The notes: generated by a model from the letters alone, not told the origin. Shown: positions 9,523-17,399, counted from the first letter of the stretch. The stretch is 64,000 nucleotides of DNA from Nocardia tengchongensis (GCF_018362975.1 NZ_CP074371.1:6138001-6202000), one strand, 5' to 3'. Made by a program: numbers and translations.

Positions 9523-9544
9523 ACGGAATGACATCTCATTCCGT
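9523..9544. promoter_or_regulatory. palindromic operator, likely TetR-family site
   Basis: ACGGAATGA (9523-9531) and TCATTCCGT (9536-9544) form a perfect 9-bp inverted repeat around a 4-bp spacer. It lies in the short gap between the divergent monooxygenase (start 9505) and the TetR gene (start 9570), where it could control both. Assignment to the adjacent TetR protein is inferred from position and symmetry. Confidence 0.65.
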
Positions 9545-9569
9545 TTGTGATCACCGTATCATCGGGCTC

Positions 9570-10193
9570 GTGACGAAGCCATCCTCGAGAATCGAACGAC
9601 GCAAGGCCGAACTCCGCCGGGAGATCATCGACACCGCGTTCGCGTGTTTCGCCGAGAAGGGCTATCACGCCACCGGCATCGCCGACATCGCCGCCGAGCT
9701 GGGCATCGGGCACGGCACCTTCTACCGGTACTTCGAGAACAAGCGCGACATCATCGACCACGTCATCGACGACCTGGCCGCGCGGATCATCGAATCGCTG
9801 GGCACCGACAACGCCCCCGACGCCGCGGACAGTCTCGAGGAGTACCGGGCGCAGGTGGACCGCATCGGTGACGCGCTCAACCGGATCTTCCTCGAGGATC
9901 GGCGGGTGGCGCAGCTGCTGCTGTTCCAGGCCACCGGCGTCGACTCCGAACTCACCGCGCGGCTCTACGGCCTGCTCGACACCGCCGACTCACTGACCGC
10001 CGGCTACCTCGAGCACGGGGTCGAACGCGGTTATCTGCGTGCGGATCTCGACACCGTCAATACCGCGCGCGCGGTCACCGGCATGCTGCTGGCCGCCATC
10101 GTGCACGGCATCCGCACCCCCGACGAACAGGCGGTCGACAATCTCAGCCACGCCATCCGGCATCTGCTCATCGACGGCGTGCGCAAGCACTGA
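9570..10193 (+). CDS. TetR/AcrR-family transcriptional regulator
   Basis: One-component repressor of about 207 aa. The N-terminal helix-turn-helix is clear: REIIDTAFACFAEKGYHATG, then IADIAAELGIGHGTFYRYF and ENKRDIIDHVIDDL. The rest is an all-helical ligand-binding and dimerisation domain without recognisable ligand residues. The GTG at 9570 gives a conventional basic N-terminus (TKPSSRIERRKAEL); an earlier start at 9528 would run through the operator. It is divergent from the monooxygenase and very likely regulates it through the palindrome at 9523-9544, with autoregulation possible. Confidence 0.9.
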   Translation: MTKPSSRIERRKAELRREIIDTAFACFAEKGYHATGIADIAAELGIGHGTFYRYFENKRDIIDHVIDDLAARIIESLGTDNAPDAADSLEEYRAQVDRIGDALNRIFLEDRRVAQLLLFQATGVDSELTARLYGLLDTADSLTAGYLEHGVERGYLRADLDTVNTARAVTGMLLAAIVHGIRTPDEQAVDNLSHAIRHLLIDGVRKH

Positions 10194-10289
10194 CCGCGGC
10201 GTGACCACCGTGCACAAACGGACCCGTTTGTCCGGTGCGGCTGGATTCGCAAGGGGCGGAAGTAATTCGGACACCACCCTCTTGGCACA

Positions 10290-11189
10290 ATGACCCGGGT
10301 GACCCCCGAGGACGTCCGCCGCCGCCGGTTCGGCCCCGCCCCGTTCGGGCCCCACGGCTACCACCCCGCCCAGGTGGACGCCTTCTGCGCGCGCATCGCC
10401 GACACCATGGCCGGACTCGACCGCCTCACCGTCGCCGACATCCGGCTCGTCGAATTCGACGGGCCCCCACCCGGACACCGCGGTTACGACATCGAACAGG
10501 TCGACGATTTCCTCGACCATCTGTGCATGGAGCTGGAGTACTTACGCCTCGGCCGCAGCCGCCTACCCGCGGGCCGCACCCACGACCCGTTGACCCACGA
10601 CGACGTGCTGCGCATCCAATTCTCCGCTCCCCCATACGGTTTCCCCGGCTACATGGCCGACGAGGTAGCCGTCTTCCTGGACCGCCTGGCCGCCACCCTG
10701 GCCCACCACGGCCCCAACGGCCTCACCCCCGAGGACGTTCGGGCCATCACCTTCAACCTCGCCCCCGACGGTGTACCCGCCTACCACCGCGACGAGGTCG
10801 ACGCCTTCCTCGACCTCGTCGTCCAGCAACTGTCCACGGCCTGCGCGGAACCCCATCAGCCCCCGCCCATTCCTAGCCGCCTGCCCGTCGCGCATCTCCG
10901 GGACTGTCAGCCCTGCTGCTTCAAACCCTTCGCCGGGTCGATGAATTCGTTGGTGACCAAATCCTTGGCGGTCAGGTTGTCGGGGACTTCCCGGCCCTTG
11001 GCTCGCAACAGCGGGGTGACCTGGGCGATGGAGCGGGTGACGCGGTCGAGGTCGAAGTTGCCGAGAGTGTTGCCGGGTCCGTTGGCGATGATCTTCTCCT
11101 TCAACTGCACCTTGACCGAGTCGGCGTTGCCGCCGGCGGTGATGGGCGGGCCGTCCGGGATGCCCTGGGCGATCTTCAGCAGGGCCTGA
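10290..11189 (+). CDS. protein with four tandem DivIVA-type motifs; 3' end uncertain
   Basis: The first 185 residues consist of four repeats of about 45 residues. Each matches the N-terminal DivIVA/Wag31 motif of the form LTPEDVR..F...P.G..GY...EVD.FLD (starts near residues 4, 50, 105 and 150). That motif binds membrane and dimerises in DivIVA; here no long coiled coil follows. The repeats end near 10840. The open frame then continues to 11189, running 283 bp antisense into the convergent solute-binding gene, with no recognisable protein features. A one-base indel would instead end it at a TAG at 10874-10876. The N-terminal part is well supported and the tail is not. Function is unknown; a role at membranes or in polar growth is only a guess. 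Confidence 0.7.
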   Translation: MTRVTPEDVRRRRFGPAPFGPHGYHPAQVDAFCARIADTMAGLDRLTVADIRLVEFDGPPPGHRGYDIEQVDDFLDHLCMELEYLRLGRSRLPAGRTHDPLTHDDVLRIQFSAPPYGFPGYMADEVAVFLDRLAATLAHHGPNGLTPEDVRAITFNLAPDGVPAYHRDEVDAFLDLVVQQLSTACAEPHQPPPIPSRLPVAHLRDCQPCCFKPFAGSMNSLVTKSLAVRLSGTSRPLARNSGVTWAMERVTRSRSKLPRVLPGPLAMIFSFNCTLTESALPPAVMGGPSGMPWAIFSRA

Positions 11190-12039
11190 TTGGTGGGTTC
11201 GGGGTTGGTGGCGTAGTCGATCTGGGCCTGCTGCAGCATGGGGACGAGCTTCTGCAGGCAGGGGCGCAGCTTGTCGAGTTCACCGGATCGGACCGACCAG
11301 GCATGCGGGTAGGCCTCGTAGCCGCGTCGGCGACCAGCAGGTGACCGGTCGGCTTGAGCCAGCCCTTGACGTCGTGCTCCCAGCGGTAGGGCTCGTTGGA
11401 GACGTAGCCCTGCTGCATGACCCGCCCGTGTTCGGCGACGAACCGGCTCGGCGTGCCGTCGTAGGAGGCGTCGGCCTGTTCCTTCTTCACATCGCCGTTG
11501 GCGATCAGGTAGTCCATGTAGATCTTGCCCTCGGAGTACAGGATCGGGGCGCCGGTGGCGGCCACGTCCTTCCACGAGTTGACCGTGTAGGTGGCGGGAT
11601 CCCACATGACGATCTGCGGGTTCTTCTGCAGGGACGCGAAGACGCCGGTGAGCGGGAACTTGGCCCGTGCCCGCACCTGCTCGTCGGTGGGCACCAGGCC
11701 CAGGGTGATGGAGTTGTCCTGGTACATCTGCGCCGCCACCGGCTGGCCGCCCAGGAACGGACCACCCAGCCGCACTTCGACATTCACGCCGGTGTCACCC
11801 AGCGGGCCGGAGTAGGCGCCCTTCTTGGCGTCGACGGTGCCGTTCGGCCCGACCAGCTGATAGGCGGCCGCGCGTTCCGGTGTGGCGAACCAGTCGGTTT
11901 GGATGACGACGGTGGCCGGACAGACACCGGCCAGTGCGCCCTGTCCGGTGGGTTTCGGGGTGGACGCCCCTCCCCCGCAGGCGGCGGTGAGCAGGACACT
12001 CCCGGCGAGAGCGGCAGCGGCGAGGACACGATTCTTCAC
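10907..12039 (-). CDS. ABC transporter solute-binding lipoprotein (one frameshift)
   Basis: Predicted substrate-binding lipoprotein of an importer (about 377 aa after correction). The GTG at 12039, with AAGGA six bases upstream, starts a signal peptide with lipobox LLTAAC. The mature protein begins with a pattern seen in NMT1/SsuA/THI5-like binding proteins (VVIQTDWFATPE). One base seems missing near 11323: upstream frame ends VADAATRP, while the continuation YEAYPHAWSVRSGELDKLRP lies one frame over. The gene follows the ATPase and permease genes on the same strand, separated from the permease by a short tandem-repeat tract. Substrate is not known; the two nearby deaminase-like amidohydrolases suggest a nitrogen heterocycle. 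Confidence 0.8.
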
Positions 12040-12053
12040 GAGCATTCCTTGGG

Positions 12054-12125
12054 GGTGAGACACAGTGGTTGAGACACGGTGGGGTTCAGACACAGCGGGG
12101 TTGAGACACAGTTGGGGTTGAGATG
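12054..12125. repeat. imperfect 16-17 bp tandem repeat (about four copies)
   Basis: The unit GTTGAGACACAGTGGGG and variants recur head to tail about four times between the permease stop (12149) and the start of the solute-binding gene (12039). It would be transcribed between two cistrons of the ABC operon. It is a minisatellite-like tract; copy number could vary between strains. Confidence 0.75.
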
Positions 12126-12148
12126 AGCTGCGGGAGCGGCGGTTCCGG

Positions 12149-13126
12149 CTACCGACCGGCGCGCTTACCGTGCGCGCGATCCACGCGCCCGGCCAGGAAG
12201 TCGAAGATCCAGAACAGGATCAGCCCGACCAGAGACGACAGCAGCAGCGAAGTGAGCAGTTCCTCGGTGGCCAGCCGCTGTCGGTACACATCGATCATGC
12301 GACCGATGCCCGGGTTGCCCTGCCGGAAGAAGAAGTCGGCGACGATCGAGCCGATCACGGCCATGCCAGCCGAGATCTTGAAGCCGGAGATCATGGCCGG
12401 AAGTGCTGCCGGAAGTTGCAGTTTCAGCAGGCGCTGCCAGCGATTGGCACCGTGCAGGGTGAATAGATCGTGCTCGGAGGCCTGCACCGACTTCAGGCCG
12501 AACAGCGTGTTGGTGATGACCGGGAACAGCGACACCATGACGCACACGATGACGCGACTGCCGAACTCGTAGCCGAACCAGAACCCGAACAGCGGCACCA
12601 CGGCCAGCACCGGAATCGTCTGCAGGATCACGGCATACGGGTAGAGCGAGTACTCCGCCCAGCGGGCCTGGCTCATGATCACCGCGAACGCCACGCCCAG
12701 CACGATCGCGATCACCAGCCCGACCAGCGCGATCTGCACGGTCGCGCCCAGCGCCTGCAGGATCTCGGCGCGAGTCGCGGCATCGAGCAGACCCTTGGAC
12801 ACCACCGCTTCCGGTGGCGGCAGCAGGAATCGCGATTCCGGCGCGATCAGCAGGTGACTCGCGATCGACCACGCGGACATGACCAGCACGAACACGAAGA
12901 CCGGCGCGAAGACCCGGACCGGCGCGATCGCGAAGGGCCAGCGCAGTTTCAGGGTGGGACGCCGGCGTTCGCCGCCTTCCTCGGGCGCGGCGGCCCCGCC
13001 ACCGACCTCGGGCACAGTAGTCACCTCGCCAACCTCCGGCACAGTAGTCACCTCGCCAACCTCGGGCACCGCGGTCGCTCTGCCTGCCTCGACCACGGCG
13101 GTTTCGCTCTCAGTGGCGGCGGTCAT
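12149..13126 (-). CDS. ABC transporter permease (SsuC/TauC/ThiX type)
   Basis: Inner-membrane permease of about 325 aa with the BPD_transp_1 domain. After a Glu/Val/Pro-rich cytoplasmic N-terminus (residues 1-60), at least six hydrophobic segments follow. The EAA-type loop (ASEHDLFTLHGANRWQRLLK..LPAALPAMISGFK) marks the ATPase contact. The ATG at 13126 overlaps the ATPase stop (ATGA), indicating translational coupling. The N-terminus contains a 27-bp DNA tandem repeat that gives repeated PEVGEVTTV. It is the second gene of the ATPase-permease-binding protein operon. Confidence 0.88.
   Translation of the reverse strand: MTAATESETAVVEAGRATAVPEVGEVTTVPEVGEVTTVPEVGGGAAAPEEGGERRRPTLKLRWPFAIAPVRVFAPVFVFVLVMSAWSIASHLLIAPESRFLLPPPEAVVSKGLLDAATRAEILQALGATVQIALVGLVIAIVLGVAFAVIMSQARWAEYSLYPYAVILQTIPVLAVVPLFGFWFGYEFGSRVIVCVMVSLFPVITNTLFGLKSVQASEHDLFTLHGANRWQRLLKLQLPAALPAMISGFKISAGMAVIGSIVADFFFRQGNPGIGRMIDVYRQRLATEELLTSLLLSSLVGLILFWIFDFLAGRVDRAHGKRAGR
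13005..13076. repeat. 27-bp in-frame tandem repeat in the permease N-terminus
   Basis: Two full copies (13005-13031 and 13032-13058) and a partial third copy (13059-13076) of a 27-bp unit encode repeats of the nonapeptide VPEVGEVTT ahead of the first membrane segment. Unit length is a multiple of three, so copy changes would keep the frame. Confidence 0.8.
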
Positions 13127-13975
13127 GCTGCCCTCCCCAGCGGCTGAGCAGTGCCCCGTTCGGCGTCGTGCAACGCCGCCGAGACCTCCGCCGCGACGGC
13201 CCCGAACTCGGCCGAGTACCGCAGCTCCGGTGAGCGCGGAAAGTCCAGCGGCACAGTGATATCGGCCGCCACGCGTCCGGGCCGCCCGGTCAGCACGACG
13301 ACCCGGGTCGACATGAACACCGCTTCGGCGACCGAGTGGGTCACGAACACCCCGGTGAATCCGGATCGCCGATACAGCCCGCTCACCTCCTCGTTCAAAC
13401 CGCTGCCGGGTGATCTCGTCGAGGGCGCCGAAGGGTTCGTCGAACAGGAACAGTTCCGGCTCGCCGGTGAGGGCGCGTGCGATCGACGTGCGCATCCGCA
13501 TGCCGCCGGAGAGCTGCGCCGGCTTGTGGTTCTCGAATCCGGTGAGCCCGACCAACTCCAGGGCTGCTCTAGCCGCGGCCCGCCGCGTCGCCTTGTCCAC
13601 GCCCGCGAGTTCGGCGGGCAGTTCCACATTCCGCAGCACCGACCGCCACGGCAGCAGGGTCGCCTCCTGGAAGACGTATCCCAGCTTGCCGGTGGCGACG
13701 GAAATCGTTCCGGCGGTGGGCTTCTCGAATCCGGCGGCCAGTCGCAGCAGCGTGGACTTGCCGCAACCGGAGGGCCCGACCAGGGAGACGAATTCCCCCG
13801 GCCGGATGGCGATATCGATGCCGTCGAGCGCGTGGGTGCCGTTCTCGAAGGTCAGGCCGACATGATGAAAGGCCAAGGCCGGATCGGTGTATACGTTACC
13901 GCCCGCTGCGGTGTCCGTATCCCCGTCCGGGCCTTGACCTTTGACGGTGTTTGAGGCGGTGGTGCGCATGTCCAC
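13123..13975 (-). CDS. ABC transporter ATP-binding protein (one frameshift)
   Basis: Cytoplasmic ATPase energising the importer (about 283 aa after correction). Walker A GPSGCGKST, Q-loop VFQEATLLPW, signature LSGGMRMR, Walker B LFLFDEPFGALDE and the H-loop VTHS are all present, a pattern typical of SsuB/TauB-type nitrate/sulfonate/taurine-class importers. One extra base near 13396 (AAA on the + strand) shifts the frame after DEITRQR; the continuation LNEEVSGLYRRSGFTGVF is in the next frame and stops at 13123. Uncorrected, the first frame runs on into the permease and would wrongly suggest a fusion. The promoter region carries a TCGTATACAA site 54 bp upstream. Confidence 0.85.
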
Positions 13976-14366
13976 AGTTCTATCGGCCCCTCATTGCCGA
14001 ACGCGGTCCACCCGATTACACCCTTGTTTCGTATACAATCTTTTTGGGGAGGCAGGGATTTCATCCCTCGAGGCCGGGCACCCCCGGCCTCGCAGCGGAC
14101 AGGCAAAGGCACCGAACGAACCGCAGGATCAGGCGTCGAACCAACTGGCCCGCGAAACGCTCACCCACGACCGAGATCTCGGCACACCGCACCGCCGACC
14201 TCGGGACCGGACCCGATCACCACCTCATGTGGAACGCCGTGGCGCCCGCGCCGCACTGCGCGGGTGGTGAGGATCAGGCGACTGACGTTCAGCACCGCTG
14301 CGCTGCTGATCGCATCGGATGCCGGCTGCGGGACCTGCTGGAACGGCACGAGACCCTGCGGACCGT
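13976..14366. other. 391-bp intergenic region: ABC operon promoter and gene debris
   Basis: No intact gene is present. The half next to the ATPase gene holds the promoter region with the TCGTATACAA site (14029-14038) followed by a T-rich tract. The half next to the amidohydrolase contains part of the NRPS-like fragment described separately (14323-14452). The stretch between about 14045 and 14320 has high GC and no recognisable protein on either strand. Confidence 0.6.
14029..14038. promoter_or_regulatory. GntR-type operator TCGTATACAA, copy 1
   Basis: TCGTATACAA with palindromic core GTATAC, upstream of the ABC ATPase gene that starts at 13975 on the minus strand. Three related copies lie in the other promoters of the cluster. 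Assignment to the GntR/FCD regulator at 16662 is inferred. Confidence 0.6.
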
Positions 14367-14452
14367 CTACCCCGAGGATGGCGGGAACGGCTGCCAGGAC
14401 ATTCGTTCGGCGGCCGAGGTCCCCTTCGACCCGGCGCCGGTCGAGACCAGCG
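14323..14452 (+). pseudogene. fragment resembling an NRPS condensation domain
   Basis: The + strand reads RLRDLLERHETLRTVYPE, then a short spacer and IRSAAEVPFDPAPVE. This closely resembles the start of a non-ribosomal peptide synthetase condensation domain (ALRDLVERHE.LRT.YPE). Only about 43 residues are recognisable and there is no start, no HHxxxDG motif and no downstream domain. The fragment lies antisense over the last ~85 bp of the amidohydrolase gene, whose last ~25 residues look unrelated to its family. This is probably a scar of a rearrangement that joined the cluster to a former NRPS gene. Recognition is from memory of the motif, so a profile search is needed to confirm it. Confidence 0.5.
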
Positions 14453-15635
14453 AGCCGTGCCGTGCAACCACGCGTCCACGCTTGACCACCAGCGCACGCG
14501 GGGGCACGGAAACCACCGCTGCCGCGGGTGTTTCGGCGTCCACCGTGAACAGATCGGCAGCCGCTCCCACGCGCAACCCGTAGTCCTCGATTCCGAGCAA
14601 CGCCGCGCCGCCGTAGGTGCCCGCGGCCAGCGCCAGCTCGATCTCCGCATCGGCGACCAGCCGATCCCGGAACGCGACCTGCATGATCCGTCGCAGCATG
14701 TCGCCGTCACCGTAGGGCGTCCACAGGTCCCGGATGCCGTCGTTCCCAAGCGCCAGCCCGGCCCCGGCCGCGGCCATCACCCGCACCGGCACCACCGGTG
14801 AACTGCCGACCGCGCAGGTCACCATGGAAACCCCTGCGCCGGCGAGGCTTTCCGCGATCCTGCGCTGTTCACCGGGCTCGACCTCGCCCATCGCGTAGGC
14901 GTGGCTGATGGTCACCCGCCCCGCCAGCCCCGTCGCCTTGGTGCGCGCCGCGATCAGGTCGTACTGCCAGGCGCCCAGCGCGCCGCGATCGTGCAGATGG
15001 ATATCGATGCCCGCGCCGTACTTCTCGGCGAGGTCGAACAGCACATCGAGCTGCCCGTTCGGATTCCCGTCGTAGCCGGCGGGATCCAGCCCGCCGATCA
15101 CCTCCACCCCGTCGGCCAACGCCGCTTCCAGCAGTTCGGCGGTCCCGGGCCGGGACAGCAGCCCGCCCTGCGGAAACGCCACGAGCTGCACGTCGACGCG
15201 ATCCGCGTGCCGGGCGGCGGCCGCACGCACGGCTTCCACCCCGCGCAACCCCACCTCCGGATCGATGTCGATGTGGCTGCGCACGTGCGCGGTTCCCCCG
15301 GACACCATGGCTCCGAGCAGGTTCGACGCGTAGTCGGCGCTGGGCAGCCCCAGCTCGTCGCGGCGGCCCTCACCGTTGGCGATCCGCCCGGCCAGCGTGC
15401 GGCCTCCGGTGTTGGGCACCCATGGTCCGCCGTACATCGTCTTGTCGAGATGGCAGTGCGCGTCGACCAGTCCTGGAAGCACCAGTGCACCGGCCAGATC
15501 CACGGCCTCCACGCCGTCCGCGCTGAGCGCGGGTCCGATCGCGGCGATCCGCCCGTCGCGAATCAGGATGTCGGCCACGGTGAGCGGGGCGCCGGGAGTC
15601 CAGGGCCGTCCGCCGTGCAGTAGGAGATCGTTCAT
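14367..15635 (-). CDS. amidohydrolase, cytosine-deaminase-like
   Basis: Predicted metal-dependent hydrolase of the amidohydrolase superfamily, CodA-like group (422 aa). Metal-site motifs are in order: PGLVDAHCHLDKT near residue 55, DIHLHDRG, ISHAYAMG, and GNDGIRDLWTPYGDGD with the expected Asp. Family members deaminate or hydrolyse cytosine, creatinine-like or other N-heterocycles, so the substrate is open. The ATG at 15635 has GAGGTGG upstream at good spacing. The C-terminal ~25 residues (from about 14445) read antisense through an NRPS-like fragment and are probably not native. It follows the TSUP gene on the same strand and is likely co-transcribed with it under a TCGTATACAA site. Confidence 0.82.
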   Translation of the reverse strand: MNDLLLHGGRPWTPGAPLTVADILIRDGRIAAIGPALSADGVEAVDLAGALVLPGLVDAHCHLDKTMYGGPWVPNTGGRTLAGRIANGEGRRDELGLPSADYASNLLGAMVSGGTAHVRSHIDIDPEVGLRGVEAVRAAAARHADRVDVQLVAFPQGGLLSRPGTAELLEAALADGVEVIGGLDPAGYDGNPNGQLDVLFDLAEKYGAGIDIHLHDRGALGAWQYDLIAARTKATGLAGRVTISHAYAMGEVEPGEQRRIAESLAGAGVSMVTCAVGSSPVVPVRVMAAAGAGLALGNDGIRDLWTPYGDGDMLRRIMQVAFRDRLVADAEIELALAAGTYGGAALLGIEDYGLRVGAAADLFTVDAETPAAAVVSVPPRALVVKRGRVVARHGSLVSTGAGSKGTSAAERMSWQPFPPSSG

Positions 15636-15659
15636 GGGATTCACCACCTCTGTCGTTGG

Positions 15660-15704
15660 GAGAGCTGTTTCGTAGAGAGCTGTTTCGTAGAGAGCTGAGT
15701 CGTA
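15660..15704. repeat. 15-bp tandem repeat, three copies
   Basis: GAGAGCTGTTTCGTA occurs at 15660-15674 and 15675-15689, with a two-base variant at 15690-15704. It lies between the TSUP stop and the amidohydrolase start in the presumed operon. Function unknown. Confidence 0.8.
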
Positions 15705-15709
15705 GCGCG

Positions 15710-16452
15710 TCAGGACAGCAGCATGGCCGTGCCCGCGCCGACGCCGAACACGATCACCACCGCCCGGAAAGCGCCCGGCCGCAGCCGGTCCGCGATCCGC
15801 GCGCCGACGACCCCGCCCAGCAGGCAGGCCGGAGCCAGTACCGCGACCGCCGACCACTGCACCGGCCCGAACAGTGCGACCGCGATCACGGCCGTACTCG
15901 AAACCGTCAGTGTGAGCAGGCTTTTCAATCCGTTGAGCCGGGTGATCGAGGCGTCGATGCCCAGGGCCAGCGCGGTCAGCAGCACGATTCCCATGCCGCC
16001 GTTGAAGTACGCGCCGTAGGCCGCACCGAGGAACACGCCCGCGAACAGCCGAATCCGTGAGTCCGCGCCGTGCTCGGAGAGCTTGCGCGACACCAGCGGC
16101 TGCGCCGCGAACAGCGCGGTGGCGGCCAGAATCAGATACGGCACCAACGCCGCGAACACTTTCGGCGGCGCGGCCAGCAGGGCGATTACGCCACCGGTGG
16201 CGCCCGCGACTCCGGTGAGGATCAACCCCGGTACCAGGGTGCGATGTTCGTCGAGCCGCTTGCGCAGCGCCGCGGCCCCGCCGAGGTAGCCGGGCCACAC
16301 CGAGACCGAGTTGGTGACGGTCGCGGTGACCGGCGGCAGCCCGGTGGCCAGCAGCGCGGGGAACGAGAGCAGGCTGCCTCCCCCGGCGATGGCGTTGCAG
16401 ATGCCGGCCCCCACCCGGCGGCGAACAGGAGCACGAGATGCGCGGTATCCAT
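15710..16452 (-). CDS. TSUP (TauE/SafE-type) membrane permease (one frameshift)
   Basis: Predicted sulfite-exporter TauE/SafE family permease (about 247 aa after correction) with eight or so hydrophobic segments. The N-terminal MDTAHLVLLFAAG starts at an ATG (16452) with AAGGAA upstream. One G appears missing near 16412, after which the frame continues as VGAGICNAIAGGGSLLSFPALLATG, the conserved TSUP repeat motif, and GAAYGAYFNGGMGIVLL is its second-half counterpart. Members carry sulfur-containing or small organic anions; the cargo here is unknown. It is the first gene of the minus-strand unit with the amidohydrolase, and a TCGTATACAA site lies 28 bp upstream. Confidence 0.82.
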
Positions 16453-16479
16453 GAATTCCTTCCGGACAAGATGGCCGCA

Positions 16480-16489
16480 TCGTATACAA
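16480..16489. promoter_or_regulatory. GntR-type operator TCGTATACAA, copy 2
   Basis: Exact copy of the 10-mer, 28 bp upstream of the TSUP start at 16452 on the minus strand. A position this close to the gene suggests repression by blocking transcription. Confidence 0.6.
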
Positions 16490-16617
16490 AGCCGCGGGCG
16501 GGGGCGACCCGAAACCGCTGTGACACAGCCGGACCCACGAATGCCACATGGCTGTTCAGTAGATTTCACGACCGTGCAGTAGATTTGCGGCATCCCGTCG
16601 GCCCAGGCCACGATGGA

Positions 16618-16627
16618 TCGTATGCAA
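16618..16627. promoter_or_regulatory. GntR-type operator, copy 3 (TCGTATGCAA)
   Basis: One-base variant of the shared 10-mer, 35 bp upstream of the GntR gene at 16662. It suggests autoregulation. It faces copy 2 across the divergent promoter region between the TSUP and regulator genes. Confidence 0.55.
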
Positions 16628-16661
16628 ACCTCTGTTCCACCGACTTCCTGATGAGGCCGTA

Positions 16662-17348
16662 GTGACCAGTACCGCCGGGCGCATGACACCGCACCAGCTG
16701 TGTCGCGCCATCCGCGACGACATCATCCGCGGCGCATACGCCCCCGGCCAGCGACTCACCGAGGATGCGCTGGCCGAGCATTACGGGGTGTCGCGCGTTC
16801 CCGTCCGGGAAGCGTTGCGCACGCTGGAAGCCGAGGGTTTCGCCTCGTCACGCCCGTATGCGGGGGTCTTCGTGGCGGCCCTCACCGAGGACGAGGCCGC
16901 CGACCTGCTGGAGATCCGAGCCCGCCTGGAACCCCTGTGCGCCTCGCGTGCCGCGGTCCGCCGCACCCCCGAGCAGCTCGGCCGGCTCAAGGAACTCACC
17001 GCTCTCGGCCAGGATGCCGTCCGGGCGGGCCGCCTCGACGAGCTGGCCCGCCTCAACAGTCGTTTCCACGAGGTGCTCGCCGAGGCGTCCGGCAGCACCT
17101 TGCTCGCGCAGCTGATCATGCAGCTGAGCTGGAAGATCGCCTGGGTCTACTCGGTCGAACTCCCCCGCCGCGCCAGCGATTCCTGGCACGAGCACGAACA
17201 GATCTGCGCGGCCCTGGAGGCGGGAGACCCCGAGCGCGCGGGCGCCGTCGTCACTGCCCACATCGCGCACGCGGCCTCCGCGTACCGGTTCCGGCAGCGC
17301 ACCGAAGACACTGCGCCGCAGGACGGTTCGGCGTCGCGCGCTTCGTAA
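16662..17348 (+). CDS. GntR-family regulator, FCD type
   Basis: Transcription factor of 228 aa. The N-terminal winged HTH reads AIRDDIIRGAYAPGQRLTED, LAEHYGVSRVPVREALRTLEAEGF and the wing ASSRPYAGVFVA. The C-terminal FCD domain has DEAADLLEIRARLEPLC and metal- or ligand-pocket His residues in NSRFHEVL and HEHEQICAALEAGD. The GTG at 16662 follows GAGG; an ATG at 16683 is a possible alternative. It lies between divergent TSUP and convergently useful genes and just ahead of the second amidohydrolase. Four TCGTATACAA-like sites in the surrounding promoters are its likely targets, making it the local regulator. The effector is unknown, perhaps the transported substrate. Confidence 0.9.
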   Translation: MTSTAGRMTPHQLCRAIRDDIIRGAYAPGQRLTEDALAEHYGVSRVPVREALRTLEAEGFASSRPYAGVFVAALTEDEAADLLEIRARLEPLCASRAAVRRTPEQLGRLKELTALGQDAVRAGRLDELARLNSRFHEVLAEASGSTLLAQLIMQLSWKIAWVYSVELPRRASDSWHEHEQICAALEAGDPERAGAVVTAHIAHAASAYRFRQRTEDTAPQDGSASRAS

Positions 17349-17389
17349 CATCGGGGAAGCAAATACCACCCCCGTACGAAACACGGCCC

Positions 17390-17399
17390 TCGTATACAA
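17390..17399. promoter_or_regulatory. GntR-type operator TCGTATACAA, copy 4
   Basis: Exact copy of the 10-mer, 32 bp upstream of the second amidohydrolase start (17431) and 42 bp after the GntR stop. It suggests that this gene has its own regulated promoter. Confidence 0.6.

Noticed and set aside
10841..11189. Extended C-terminus of the DivIVA-repeat protein
   Set aside because: It runs antisense through the binding-protein gene and has no protein-like features; kept in the coordinates only because it is the in-frame stop.
12149..13975. Apparent ATPase-permease fusion protein of about 608 residues
   Set aside because: The fusion arises only because of a one-base insertion near 13396; corrected, the ATPase stops at 13123 and the permease starts at 13126.
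13951..14583. Complete gene on the + strand at the NRPS-like fragment
   Set aside because: Only the short motif around 14323-14452 is recognisable; the rest looks random and overlaps the ABC promoter region.
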